A stretch of DNA of 64,000 nt from Chryseobacterium elymi. GTDB taxonomy: Bacteria > Bacteroidota > Bacteroidia > Flavobacteriales > Weeksellaceae. The notes beneath the pieces were generated by a model. That model ran no database searches. It saw only the letters and a program-made list of their open reading frames with translations, and was not told the origin of the DNA. Positions 9,439-18,357 of the stretch are shown here, one piece after another (within the stretch, counting starts at the first letter, position 1; every line of letters begins with the position of its first letter). The position numbers were made by a program, and so were the translations under genes. The stretch is taken from contig NZ_QNUH01000002.1 in the NCBI RefSeq assembly GCF_003385495.1, positions 186,001 to 250,000 of the forward strand. Direction: 5' to 3'.

Positions 9439-9864
9439 TTATTTTTCCAGATATTCTTTCATATTCTTTCCTATAATTCCATTCCAGCCTTCGGTAAAAC
9501 TTTTCCTTGAAAAGTTTTCGCCCAAACCATCGAAGCCCTCAACATGATCATGAGTCAGCGTTACCAAAGTTCCAATATCTTCTTTCTGAAGGTCCCATGC
9601 TACAGTAGTTACGGCATCTGACAGTTCAGGATATGACCAGGTATGTATTAATTTTTTATTAGGGATTATTTCCAGAATCCGGCACTGGTGGTGATATTTT
9701 TTTTCTTCACCGGACTCATAGAAATTAAACTCTTTTCCTGCTTCCAGGGTAAAATCCTGGATATCGAAATACCAGAATTTCATTTCTTTTTTATCAGTCA
9801 ATGCTTTCCAGACTTTTTCTGCCGGAACATTTATTTTATACTGAACAGTGATTGGTGTATTCAT
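9439..9864 (-). CDS. SRPBCC / AHSA1-family protein
   Basis: A 141-residue START-like domain (activator of Hsp90 ATPase homologue 1 family). It opens with the usual first strand and helix (VQYKINVPAEKVWKALTDKKEMKFWYFD, shown here as VPAEKVWKALTDKKEMKFW), continues with HQCRILEIIPNKKLIHTWSY and ends with a long C-terminal helix (FTEGWNGIIGKNMKEYLEK). These small ligand-binding proteins have no assigned reaction. It is the upstream member of a pair with the GNAT gene. Confidence 0.82.
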   Translation of the reverse strand: MNTPITVQYKINVPAEKVWKALTDKKEMKFWYFDIQDFTLEAGKEFNFYESGEEKKYHHQCRILEIIPNKKLIHTWSYPELSDAVTTVAWDLQKEDIGTLVTLTHDHVEGFDGLGENFSRKSFTEGWNGIIGKNMKEYLEK

Positions 9865-9884
9865 ACTATCAGATGTATTATAAT

Positions 9885-11498
9885 TTAACTGTGGGAGAAA
9901 CCAGTAATCTTTGCTTCATCAAAATCCAATTGCATTTCAATGGTTCTCATGACGTGATCATCAAATATTTTCTCTTTTTTCATCCTGTGCAGCTCGTTTC
10001 TCTGTGCCTGAATGATTTGGCGGAGCACCTCTTTATTTTCATTGATCGCATTGACATAATCTCCCGTAGACGCCATACATTGAGCTTTATCTGCCATCAG
10101 CATCATTTCAGTTTCCAGCTTGTGTTTCTGGTGGCGAACCAACGTATTTTTTTCTGCCAGGTCGGAAAAATCATTTTCCATTTTGTGCAGTGCTGTTTCT
10201 TTAAGCTTACGCATAAGGATCACTTCCTGTTTTTCCTCAGGCAACTCGCTTCCCGCATCATCTATTTTTAACCATTTTAAGAGAGGAGTCAAGAGAAGTC
10301 CCTGTCCTACCAGTGTGATCAATATAATAACGAAAGTTACGAATAAAATAATGTTACGATGCGGAAAAGCTTCTCCATTGGGTAAAAAAGCAGGAATTGA
10401 CAGTGCAGCAGCCAGCGAAACCACTCCCCTCATGGCTGCAAAACTGATGATAAAGGGTTCCCTCCAGTCCGGTTTGGGAACTTTTAACCTTAATTCTTTT
10501 GAACAGAGCCTCGGAAAATACATGACAGCATAACTGTACAATATTCTGGTAAAAATAATAGCCCCACCAATTACAAGGCTGTAAAAGATTCCTTCTGAAA
10601 TTGTGTAATCTTTCATAGCGGCAACGACCACCGGAAGCTCAAGACCGATAAGAATAAAAATAATGGTATTCATAAGGAATATAAGTACACTCCAGACATT
10701 TCCGGACTGTATTCTTGAGGTATGGCTTAAGTAGCAATGTGAATTATACGACATCAAAAGACCACCTGCAACCACTGCCAGTACTCCTGAAAAATGGAAA
10801 TGCTCTGCTCCTACATACATGATGTACGGAACAATCAACGTAATCACTGTATCAATATTGGAATTGGAAGGAATGATCCTCAATAATGCTCCAAACAGGA
10901 GTCCTGCAGCTATTCCTACTGCAACTCCGCCTATGGCCATCAGAAAGAAATCCTGGATGGCATCTCTCCATATAAACTGCCCTGAAATGACTGCGGCTAA
11001 AGCAAATTTAAATACAATTAGACTGGAAGCATCATTGATGAGACTTTCTCCTTCCAGAATACTGGTGATCTTTTTGGGGATCTTCATATGCTTCAGCACT
11101 GAAGTGGCCGCTACCGCATCAGGCGGAGAATTCACCCCTCCAAGCAGAAAACCCATGGCAATAGTAAGTCCCGGAATAATGGAAGATGAAAGATAAGCCA
11201 CAACTACTGACGTTAGAAATACAAGCCCGAAAGCCATAGAAAAGATCTGTTTTCTCCATTTGTGAAAATCCTGCCACGAGGTAAACCAGGCGGCCTCAAA
11301 AAGAATCGGGGGAAGAAAGATCAGGAATACAAGATCTGGCTCTATTTCAATATGTGGCATTCCGGGGATAAGGCTGATCAAAAGACCAGCAATAACCAGG
11401 AAAATGGGATAAGCTACTTTCAGCTTCTGCCCTATCATCACCAATATCATTACAGACAAAAGGACCGCAATGGATATGATAACATAATTGTGAATCAT
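9885..11498 (-). CDS. Na+/H+ antiporter, CPA1 family
   Basis: A 537-residue membrane protein with about 12 hydrophobic segments, then a cytosolic C-terminal helical tail of about 130 residues. Family landmarks are LLGGVNSPPDAVAATSVLK (about 118-136), GESLINDASSLIVFKFALA and FIISFAAMRGVVSLAAALSIP. The family exchanges cytoplasmic Na+ (or K+) for protons across the inner membrane. A related but frameshifted copy lies at 42412-44011, and this intact gene may cover its function. Confidence 0.9.
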   Translation of the reverse strand: MIHNYVIISIAVLLSVMILVMIGQKLKVAYPIFLVIAGLLISLIPGMPHIEIEPDLVFLIFLPPILFEAAWFTSWQDFHKWRKQIFSMAFGLVFLTSVVVAYLSSSIIPGLTIAMGFLLGGVNSPPDAVAATSVLKHMKIPKKITSILEGESLINDASSLIVFKFALAAVISGQFIWRDAIQDFFLMAIGGVAVGIAAGLLFGALLRIIPSNSNIDTVITLIVPYIMYVGAEHFHFSGVLAVVAGGLLMSYNSHCYLSHTSRIQSGNVWSVLIFLMNTIIFILIGLELPVVVAAMKDYTISEGIFYSLVIGGAIIFTRILYSYAVMYFPRLCSKELRLKVPKPDWREPFIISFAAMRGVVSLAAALSIPAFLPNGEAFPHRNIILFVTFVIILITLVGQGLLLTPLLKWLKIDDAGSELPEEKQEVILMRKLKETALHKMENDFSDLAEKNTLVRHQKHKLETEMMLMADKAQCMASTGDYVNAINENKEVLRQIIQAQRNELHRMKKEKIFDDHVMRTIEMQLDFDEAKITGFSHS

Positions 11499-11755
11499 TT
11501 TGAATTGTTTTTTTAAGTTGTTTTTTAGCTTGGTTAAACTTAAGACGCCAACTTTCAGATAAACTGAACTTTATAGTTGGTTATCGAAGGTATTAAGGTT
11601 TTTAAATATTGGATTGTTTTTTAAGACTCAATAAAATCAAAGATTTTCAGCTATGCTTTTTACTTTTTATCCTTTTTCCTTTTTATTAAGTTGGAATTCT
11701 GCTTAAGAGATAGTATCAAACTAATTAACAGCTTATACTTAAACGAACTTTTGTT

Positions 11756-12760
11756 TTAAAGTACAATATTATTCTTTGGGATAATGGCCGGCGGAAGATC
11801 AGATTCATCCAGCATATCTCTCATATCAATCTCTATGGTGCGGCTGATCTGGGTGATGGGCACGTCGTTCGGGCTTCCCTCAAAAGGGTTTACGGAAGCT
11901 TCACCCACACTGTCCAGTGTATGGAAACACCAGGTTACCATCAGTGAAAACGGAATATTGAACCATATCGTCCAGCCTTCCAAAACAGTTCCTTCTCCTA
12001 GTTTATCGAGTTCTTTCAGTAATCCAAAAGGGACGAAAAGAATGAACAGAAGCAAAAGATATGTTGTAATAGATGAGAAGTTTCTCGGATAGGGAAAATT
12101 CTTGATCCTTTCTGCTTTTCCCTGGTCATCTGTAAATTTTACCAACTGCTGATTGATCTGTGTCCATTGAAAATCGTTGATATCTCCCCTGGCATAGGCT
12201 TCGGACAATTCTTTGCTCTGACCGGCCATCAGCTGTGTTGCCCTGTTTTTTTTGCTTAAAATGTATTGAAGCTCGGTTTCGGAAATATAGTTTTTCAGCT
12301 CATCATCCAACTTGCTGAGTCTTTCCGGGATATCATACTTTTTAGAATATTCATCGTACTGTGCAGTTCCCATATTCTCCCAGGCTCTTGGCTCTCTCAG
12401 CTGAAAACGGAGTGCCGTAAGCCATGCATAATGGCGGAGAAACATCTCTTTTACTTTTTGGGGATCTTTTACAAAAAGAGAATCTCTCAGAATATATCCG
12501 AAACTGCGGCTGTCATTAATGATGGCACCGTAAATCTGCCTGGCTTCCCAAAGTCTGCTATAGCTGGCATTGTTTTTAAAGCCCACAATAAAAGCTACCG
12601 CGGTCCCCAGAATGGCAATCGGCTGCCAGGGAACAGAAACAAATTTCCAGCCTAAAAAGTATAATAGCGTAGGTATCGCTGACAGTATCGTTAAAACATA
12701 GATACTTCGTCTTGTCCAGGTGGCAAACTCAAGCGCCCCAAATCTTTTCCCTGAATGCAT
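11756..12760 (-). CDS. bestrophin-family ion channel (UPF0187)
   Basis: A 334-residue protein of the bestrophin/YneE family. It has an N-terminal pair of membrane helices (YVLTILSAIPTLLYFLGW and PIAILGTAVAFIVGFKNNAS), the signature NNASYSRLWEARQIYGAIIN, a helical cytosolic middle, a second hydrophobic pair (ITTYLLLLFILFVPFGLL), and the C-terminal GEASVNPFEGSPNDVPIT motif. Bacterial homologues form pentameric channels, generally cation-selective. The 257 bp downstream hold nothing I recognise. Confidence 0.88.
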   Translation of the reverse strand: MHSGKRFGALEFATWTRRSIYVLTILSAIPTLLYFLGWKFVSVPWQPIAILGTAVAFIVGFKNNASYSRLWEARQIYGAIINDSRSFGYILRDSLFVKDPQKVKEMFLRHYAWLTALRFQLREPRAWENMGTAQYDEYSKKYDIPERLSKLDDELKNYISETELQYILSKKNRATQLMAGQSKELSEAYARGDINDFQWTQINQQLVKFTDDQGKAERIKNFPYPRNFSSITTYLLLLFILFVPFGLLKELDKLGEGTVLEGWTIWFNIPFSLMVTWCFHTLDSVGEASVNPFEGSPNDVPITQISRTIEIDMRDMLDESDLPPAIIPKNNIVL

Positions 12761-12849
12761 ATGTGTTTATTTATTTTTTGGTCTGTTGATTCTATTTTTC
12801 TAACTAACAGTTTTCTTCTTCATCAAGGCATCCGGCATAGACTGTAGTA

Positions 12850-13536
12850 TTAATTTTTATTAAAAGGAATATTATTATAAAACCCGATCTGGATCTGCCC
12901 GCGGTTTCTGTTTTCCTGAATCTGGTTCATATAACCGGCTTCTATCCGCATATTTTTATTGATAACATATCCTAAAGCTCCATATACCCTGTTTCTGTCG
13001 AAAACCGGACTGTCAACATGTAAAAAGATCTCATTATATACTGAAGCATACAAGGATTTTGGGAGCATTTCTTTTTGGGTGATTGGTATATTGAGCCCGA
13101 TCATATAACGGAATCTCATCCTGAAATCATCCTGAAGAAAACGTTCTTCCAGCCGGTATCTGTGCTGCAGGTTAAAACGACCGAACTTCTGCTTTGTAAT
13201 AAACTGTTGGAAGATCCTGTGTTCAATATTCTCTTTTTTTTCTCCGTTTACATAGGGCTGGCTCAAAATAAAACCGTAACCCAACAAAATATTATTGTTG
13301 TTTTCCGTAAGGTCATATCCAATTCCGGTACGGATCAACAGCTGTTCAAGATCCCCTACTGCATCAAAATTCCGGTACTGGATTTCGTTGTGCCAATTCA
13401 GCTTCTTGCTGATCTTATTATTTCCAAAATACATATACCATGCTCCTATATCATTTTTCTGTGCAAATGTCGCTATTGATCCAAGGCTCAATACTGTAAA
13501 TATCAACTTCGTAAAGATCTTTCTCATGTTATTCAA
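12850..13536 (-). CDS. DUF2490 family outer-membrane-like protein
   Basis: A 228-residue secreted protein. A Sec signal ends near ATFAQ (residue 25), followed by repeated amphipathic beta strands (GAWYMYFGNN, LNWHNEIQYRNFD, LQHRYRLEERF, MRIEAGYMNQIQENR) as in DUF2490 proteins, probably a small outer-membrane barrel. The function is unknown. Start at the first ATG (13536); Met4 would also give a good signal peptide. Confidence 0.78.
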   Translation of the reverse strand: MNNMRKIFTKLIFTVLSLGSIATFAQKNDIGAWYMYFGNNKISKKLNWHNEIQYRNFDAVGDLEQLLIRTGIGYDLTENNNNILLGYGFILSQPYVNGEKKENIEHRIFQQFITKQKFGRFNLQHRYRLEERFLQDDFRMRFRYMIGLNIPITQKEMLPKSLYASVYNEIFLHVDSPVFDRNRVYGALGYVINKNMRIEAGYMNQIQENRNRGQIQIGFYNNIPFNKN

Positions 13537-13651
13537 TTACTATTATCTATCGTACAAAACAAAATTAATAATTTAAATCAATAATGACAAACAATAAATG
13601 CTTTAGGCTCTAAGTAATAGGCATTAAGCTGTAGGCATGCTGCTAATTACG

Positions 13652-14044
13652 CTAGCCGGGAACCTGCTCTATCAGAATCTCATTGTCTTCTGTATCAAAA
13701 TAAGTGCATGTCATGGCATGAAGATCCATTTTCCAGCCTTTTACTCCGTTCTCTGCACAGTCGCTGCAGAATGTGGGATAATCTGTTCCACCTTGTTGGT
13801 GAAGTTTTAACCTTGTTTTAAACTGATCAAGATTCAGATGTTCTGAAACGGTAAGGTCATTATACTTCTTTCCAGCCTGTACTGTTTCGTTATCCGTGTC
13901 AAAATATTGTGTACTCCCGTCGGTAACATATACGGTGTACCTGGAAACACCAAGATTCTTTATGGCCTGGATATACTTTGGAAAATCTGCGCCGCTTTTT
14001 ACTTTTTGGTGCTCTGCTTTAACCTGTTCAATTGTAAATTTCAT
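13652..14044 (-). CDS. DUF1398 family protein (YbcV-like)
   Basis: A 130-residue cytosolic protein of the DUF1398 family. It opens with the expected helix and strand (EHQKVKSGADFPKYIQAIKN, LGVSRYTVYVTDGST) and has the conserved YPTFCSDCAENGVKGWKMDL segment with two cysteines near its C-terminus. No enzymatic role has been established for the family. It stands alone between DUF2490 and a VOC gene. Confidence 0.8.
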   Translation of the reverse strand: MKFTIEQVKAEHQKVKSGADFPKYIQAIKNLGVSRYTVYVTDGSTQYFDTDNETVQAGKKYNDLTVSEHLNLDQFKTRLKLHQQGGTDYPTFCSDCAENGVKGWKMDLHAMTCTYFDTEDNEILIEQVPG

Positions 14045-14144
14045 CTTTGTTTTTTTATTTGTTTTAATCGTTCATATTTCGGTCTCATCTTCCGACACTT
14101 TATTCAAAATTAAGCTTTTTTGAAATAAATATATTATATAATAA

Positions 14145-14168
14145 AACCGGCAGATATCTCCGCCGGTT
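14145..14168 (-). terminator. terminator after the VOC/SRPBCC operon
   Basis: A 7-bp GC-rich inverted repeat, AACCGGC (14145-14151) and GCCGGTT (14162-14168), with a 10-nt loop. On the reverse strand it is followed by TTTTATTATA. It ends the minus-strand run of small genes at 14205-16962. Confidence 0.7.
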
Positions 14169-14204
14169 AGTTTTAACTATACTTTCGTATACAAAATATA
14201 AACC

Positions 14205-14654
14205 TTAAGGGTGCTGCTGCATTTTGGCAGGATCATCATAGTTAACCATCCAGTTGATCCCGAATTTATCGGTAAACATTCCGAAGTATGCTCCCCAGAA
14301 AGTATCTGCCATAGGCATTGTTACTTGTCCACCAGAAGAAAGTCCGCCGAATAACTTATCAGCCTCTTCTTTAGATTCTGCATTGATGGAAATAGAGAAA
14401 TTATTTCCTGCTTTAAAGTTGGAAGACCATTCGCCGCCTGTATCACTTCCCATTAAAATTGTTTCTTTTGAAATTGGAAGAGAAATGTGCATAATTTTGT
14501 TTTTATCTTCTTCGGGAGTTTCTTTGCCTTCCATGGGAGGCATTTCCCCGAAAGTTCCGATGTAAGGATATTCTCCTCCGAAAACTGATTTATAGAAGTC
14601 AAATGCTTCTCTGCAGTTTCCATTAAATGTTAAATAAACGTTTACTGATGCCAT
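14205..14654 (-). CDS. VOC family protein, PhnB-like
   Basis: A 149-residue glyoxalase-fold protein of the PhnB type: FNGNCREAFDFYKSVFGGEYP at the start, the KIMHISLPISKETILMGSD central strands, and DTFWGAYFGMFTDKFGINWMVN at the end. PhnB-like proteins are small metal-site or resistance-type folds with mostly unknown ligands. It is the last gene of a run of small same-strand genes; the next gene upstream starts 39 bp away. Confidence 0.85.
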   Translation of the reverse strand: MASVNVYLTFNGNCREAFDFYKSVFGGEYPYIGTFGEMPPMEGKETPEEDKNKIMHISLPISKETILMGSDTGGEWSSNFKAGNNFSISINAESKEEADKLFGGLSSGGQVTMPMADTFWGAYFGMFTDKFGINWMVNYDDPAKMQQHP

Positions 14655-14693
14655 TGATTGTGTTTTATGAGTTAAGTTTTAATGATTTTATGT

Positions 14694-15236
14694 TTAAGGT
14701 TTTTCAGATAATTCTTTTAACCTGAAAAGTCCTTTCTGATAATCTTTTCCAATAGCATCTTCCATATTCATAAACAATTTCATTATTGTGAAAGGATAGG
14801 GTATTTTTGAGGTAAATCCCCAGGTGGCTTTGCTACCACTGCCTTCCGTAACAATTTTCACGTAGGCATTGGCTTCACTTTCATACGGTGTTAAAAATTT
14901 AATCTCCGTATCTATTCTTTTGCCTGCTGCATCCACTTTCTTTACTTCCTGACATCCTTTTCCGGCAACATCTTTTTCACTGTCCCAGCATACTCTTTCG
15001 CCGGGTTGCCCGGTAGTTCCGGTCCAGTCTTTTTTCATTCCGGGATCCAGATCATTCCAGGGACTCCACTGGTCCATAGCTCTTAATGTATTGGTCTGCT
15101 GCCATACTTTTTCAACCGGTGCATTAATCGTGATTGATTTTTCATAGACACAGTCTCCTGAAACAAGAGCAGCCACTACCATCCATAAGATAAGGATAGA
15201 AGCAAGGACAAGGATAATTCTTTTTAATATTCTCAT
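14694..15236 (-). CDS. SRPBCC family protein with N-terminal membrane anchor
   Basis: A 180-residue protein with one N-terminal hydrophobic helix (IILVLASILILWMVVAAL, residues 7-24) and a START/polyketide-cyclase-like domain (SITINAPVEKVWQQTNTLRA, WSPWNDLDPGMKKDWTG). Proteins of this type are ligand-binding with no defined reaction. The domain would face the periplasm if the helix is a signal anchor. It lies 9 bp after the VOC gene upstream. Confidence 0.8.
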   Translation of the reverse strand: MRILKRIILVLASILILWMVVAALVSGDCVYEKSITINAPVEKVWQQTNTLRAMDQWSPWNDLDPGMKKDWTGTTGQPGERVCWDSEKDVAGKGCQEVKKVDAAGKRIDTEIKFLTPYESEANAYVKIVTEGSGSKATWGFTSKIPYPFTIMKLFMNMEDAIGKDYQKGLFRLKELSEKP

Positions 15237-15245
15237 AGACTTTGA

Positions 15246-15617
15246 TTATCTGTGTTGGTCAATTAAGATCATATTTCCGTCCGGATCTTTCAGGAAAATA
15301 TGTTCTGGTCCTGAAGTGGTTTCATCTGCTGTTTTTTCAAGCTCCACTCCATTTTCCTTTAAATGTTTCTGAATGTCACGAACATCATCAAAAGATTCCA
15401 GGTTCCGGGCATTTTCATCCCATCCCGGATTGAAGGTAAGCATATTTCCATCGAACATGGCCTGAAAAAGACCGATCAGGGTGCTTCCGTTCTTCATGAT
15501 GAGATAATTCTGCTCCATATTTCCACCCATAGCGGAAAAGCCTAGTTTTTCGTAAAAATCTTTAGATTTCTGCAAATCTTTTACACTTAAACTGATTGAG
15601 AATGCTCCTAATTTCAT
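15246..15617 (-). CDS. VOC family protein (glyoxalase fold)
   Basis: A 123-residue single-domain vicinal-oxygen-chelate protein: LGAFSISLSVKDLQKSKDFY at the start and the C-terminal strand GPEHIFLKDPDGNMILIDQH with its metal-site-type Glu and His. The substrate is unknown. Its ATG overlaps the stop of the membrane protein gene upstream by 4 bp, so translation is probably coupled. Confidence 0.83.
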   Translation of the reverse strand: MKLGAFSISLSVKDLQKSKDFYEKLGFSAMGGNMEQNYLIMKNGSTLIGLFQAMFDGNMLTFNPGWDENARNLESFDDVRDIQKHLKENGVELEKTADETTSGPEHIFLKDPDGNMILIDQHR

Positions 15618-16021
15618 AGGTGTATTTTATTTTTTAAAGCTAATTTACTTCCTGCAAACACCAGTCCCCATACAAGAATTCCTAAGATCCAAAACCAGAT
15701 TGGAGTAGGCAGAGAAACCATCATATAAATCGTAATGAGCAAAAAAACAATTCCACAGATCACTGCTGCGGTATGCTTTCCGTTATTGGAAATTTTTGAG
15801 GCTGTTAATCCTGAAACAAAAGCTGCCAGCGCATATCCAATGATCACAAAGAACAATGCCATAAAAGGAGCATGGGCAACATACTCTTTCATTGCCAACA
15901 TATCTCCGCTTGCGGCTCCGGCAGGAGGCGGATATAGCTGATGGCCTATTTTTTCTATGATGGTAATACAGATAATGCCTGCAATGAGCCCAGCCGGCAC
16001 AGCCAGTATTTTTCTTAACAT
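15614..16021 (-). CDS. small integral membrane protein, unknown function
   Basis: A 135-residue protein with four hydrophobic segments (ILAVPAGLIAGIICITII; APFMALFFVIIGYALAAFVSG; TAAVICGIVFLLITIYMM; PIWFWILGILVWGLVFAG). I do not recognise a named family; similar four-helix proteins are common in SRPBCC/VOC clusters of Flavobacteria. The stop overlaps the next start by 4 bp, and the upstream secreted protein ends 2 bp away, so it is embedded in the operon. Confidence 0.7.
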   Translation of the reverse strand: MLRKILAVPAGLIAGIICITIIEKIGHQLYPPPAGAASGDMLAMKEYVAHAPFMALFFVIIGYALAAFVSGLTASKISNNGKHTAAVICGIVFLLITIYMMVSLPTPIWFWILGILVWGLVFAGSKLALKNKIHL

Positions 16022-16023
16022 GG

Positions 16024-16494
16024 TTATTGATTTTTTAAACGGGTTTTGAAGTCCAGTTTTCCGTCATAACTTTTCCAATCTCCAATAAATTCTATATACT
16101 GACCTTCTATTTTTTCAGTTTTTTTATTCCATTTGAAGGTATAAATAAATTTACCTTTAAAAATACCGGAATGTTTTCCTTTGGGTTCTTCTGCAAGCTC
16201 ATAATCTCCAAATACGACCCCTTTTCTTTTAGCATCTTTATACTTTGTAATGATTATTTTACCTTCGTACTTCGCATAGTTGTCATTCACAAGAGAATAG
16301 CCGGAAATAAAATATTCCTGGTCGTTTTTTTTATTCTGTTCGGAAATATTGACCTTGAGTTTCAGCTCCTGTCCACGGTCTCCTATTGTTCCGATATAAG
16401 GTTTGCTGTTGTTAAGCCATACGGTTGAAATATCCGGCATCTGCCCCCATGCAAAATTGCAGGCAAGAATGAGGATCCATAAAAGTTTTTTCAT
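16024..16494 (-). CDS. small secreted protein, unknown function
   Basis: A 156-residue protein with a clear Sec signal (KLLWILILACNFAWGQ, cleavage near residue 17). The mature part is beta-rich, with strands such as GKIIITKYKD, GVVFGDYEL and KGKFIYTFKWN, and may form a small barrel or lipocalin-like sandwich. I recognise no family. It sits between a DUF1569 gene (12 bp) and a membrane protein gene (2 bp) in the same operon. Confidence 0.65.
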   Translation of the reverse strand: MKKLLWILILACNFAWGQMPDISTVWLNNSKPYIGTIGDRGQELKLKVNISEQNKKNDQEYFISGYSLVNDNYAKYEGKIIITKYKDAKRKGVVFGDYELAEEPKGKHSGIFKGKFIYTFKWNKKTEKIEGQYIEFIGDWKSYDGKLDFKTRLKNQ

Positions 16495-16506
16495 AATGTG
16501 TAATAT

Positions 16507-16962
16507 TTAAACGCCAAATTGGGAAAGATGATGATTCAGGTGCTTGGCAAACATATTGTTCCATTGCTGCGAAGTTAATTTACCAAAAGAAAATGATTCT
16601 TTTCCATCGAAAGCTTCTGCACCCAACTGCTGTGTTTTCTGGATGAAACCGATCAGTCTTTTCTTCTCTTCATCAAAATTTTTCCTTCCGGTAATTAAGA
16701 ACTGGGGAGCTGTAGGAGAATCTCTTGAATAAGCCTTTTCGCCAACGACTTTAGGCTTTACAAAGGTCTTTAAGATAAATTTCGCAATAGATCCCGGCTT
16801 CTTATGCTTTTCAGGTTCATATACCATTTCATAGGATACACTGCAATGGGCAAGCATCTGATCAACCGTCATTTTTCCCCATAAGCCATGGGTATCCTCT
16901 ACCAGCTTATTTATCCTGTCAATATAGTTCTGAGCATCTTTTGCATCAAATACATTTTCCAT
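16507..16962 (-). CDS. DUF1569 family protein (DinB-like)
   Basis: A 151-residue helical protein of the DUF1569 family, a branch of the DinB/YfiT four-helix superfamily. Possible metal ligands are His46 (in QMLAHCSVSYEM) and the late FAKHLNHHLSQFG segment, at the positions where DinB-like proteins carry their histidine triad. The function is unknown; relatives include thiol-dependent transferases. First gene of the run of six that ends at 14205. Confidence 0.8.
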   Translation of the reverse strand: MENVFDAKDAQNYIDRINKLVEDTHGLWGKMTVDQMLAHCSVSYEMVYEPEKHKKPGSIAKFILKTFVKPKVVGEKAYSRDSPTAPQFLITGRKNFDEEKKRLIGFIQKTQQLGAEAFDGKESFSFGKLTSQQWNNMFAKHLNHHLSQFGV

Positions 16963-17158
16963 AATATGTCTAATTATCTGAAAGCAAATATATCAGTTTT
17001 TTCCTTTGATTTTACAGGATAATGAAAAAAACGGTGTCGTATTTATAATGTGAGTTACGGGATGCGGATTGTCGGGTGGTGAGGTTAGCTATTTTTAAGT
17101 TTGTTATATTTCAACAGTCAAAACCCGTTTCCTGTATCGCGAAACCATACCCCGAAAC

Positions 17159-18355
17159 TCATAACTGCTCTACAACCTCCTCTACTTCTTCAGAACCTGT
17201 ATCTTTAAAAACAAACCAAAGCTTAATCTTTAAGGCAATCCAGCCAAGAACAGCATAAACCAGAAGTAAAATGCTTAAATGCTTTAAATAGGGAAATGTA
17301 AGCTCTACGGAGCCTTTCTGGATAAGTAAAATTTTAAAAGCCTGCAGGAAAGGAGTCAGGGGAATAATGTTGGCAATCATCTGAACAAAAGCAGGCATTG
17401 CGCTCAACGGCCATGTGAATCCGCTGATGATGAATGCCGGTGAAGCAATAACCATCAGAATCTGGGTAGCTTTCAATGCATCCGGAATAAGAATACTGAT
17501 TAATACGCCTAAAAATGAAGCGGAGCCAACAAATACTGCTGTCAGAAGAATAAAATTGAGTATTCCTTCAGGCATTGGAACCCGAAAAATCATATGCATA
17601 AAGTAATAGACACCGACAATAAGAATGGAGAAAGCCCAGATCGGAATGACTTTGATCAACATAATCGGGAAAGCCCATTTTTTCATCTTCAGGTATTCTT
17701 TTGCAAAGGAACCTCTTTCAAATTCAGCAGCAAAACTTACAGCCATTGCAAGGAGGATAACCTGCTGAAGAACTACAGCCAGCATCGCCGGCCACATGAA
17801 GATCAGATAATTTCCGGTGGTATTGAAGAGAGTGATATAATTGGCTTTGAATGGCTCATATTGTGTCGCTGCCTTTGTAGCGGGCATTCCGGCTTTCTGT
17901 AAAGCTTTGATTGATGCTCCGGCAGAAAATGTTCCAATGGTAAGCTGAAGTGCTTTGGAGGCAAAATTAGCGGTAAGGACGTTTCCCGTATTGATGTATA
18001 CATTCAGTTCGGGGTATTTTTTCTGAAGCATTTCTGCTTCAAACCTGGATGGAATGATAACCACAGCTGCTGCTTCATGCCTGATCACCTCATCTTTTAT
18101 GCTTAAAGGTTCCTGAGCATATTTAATGATGCTGATGCTTTTATTATCATCCAGCATATCTGTCAATTGACTGGATAAAGGGGTATTATCTCTGTCAATG
18201 ACAAGAACCGGAGTATTTTCCACTTTTCCGCTTTTATAGACGAAACCCAGCAATGTGGCATAGAATACCGGAGCCAGAAAAAACACGGTTCTTAGGGTAG
18301 AATTGCCGATAAAAAGCTTGAATTCCCGTTTTAAAAGCCGAAAAAATTCTTTCAT
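17159..18355 (-). CDS. ABC-2 type transporter permease
   Basis: A 398-residue membrane protein of the YhhJ/YbhR type: one N-terminal helix (FFLAPVFYATLLGFVYKSG), a large periplasmic domain of about 150 residues, then five further membrane segments with TPFLQAFKILLIQKGSV near the end. It should form the inner-membrane part of a drug or lipid exporter with the HlyD and TolC proteins encoded just upstream (2 bp and 15 bp gaps). No ATPase and no second permease is found in the operon, so the energy subunit must come from elsewhere. Confidence 0.85.
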   Translation of the reverse strand: MKEFFRLLKREFKLFIGNSTLRTVFFLAPVFYATLLGFVYKSGKVENTPVLVIDRDNTPLSSQLTDMLDDNKSISIIKYAQEPLSIKDEVIRHEAAAVVIIPSRFEAEMLQKKYPELNVYINTGNVLTANFASKALQLTIGTFSAGASIKALQKAGMPATKAATQYEPFKANYITLFNTTGNYLIFMWPAMLAVVLQQVILLAMAVSFAAEFERGSFAKEYLKMKKWAFPIMLIKVIPIWAFSILIVGVYYFMHMIFRVPMPEGILNFILLTAVFVGSASFLGVLISILIPDALKATQILMVIASPAFIISGFTWPLSAMPAFVQMIANIIPLTPFLQAFKILLIQKGSVELTFPYLKHLSILLLVYAVLGWIALKIKLWFVFKDTGSEEVEEVVEQL

Positions 18356-18357
18356 GG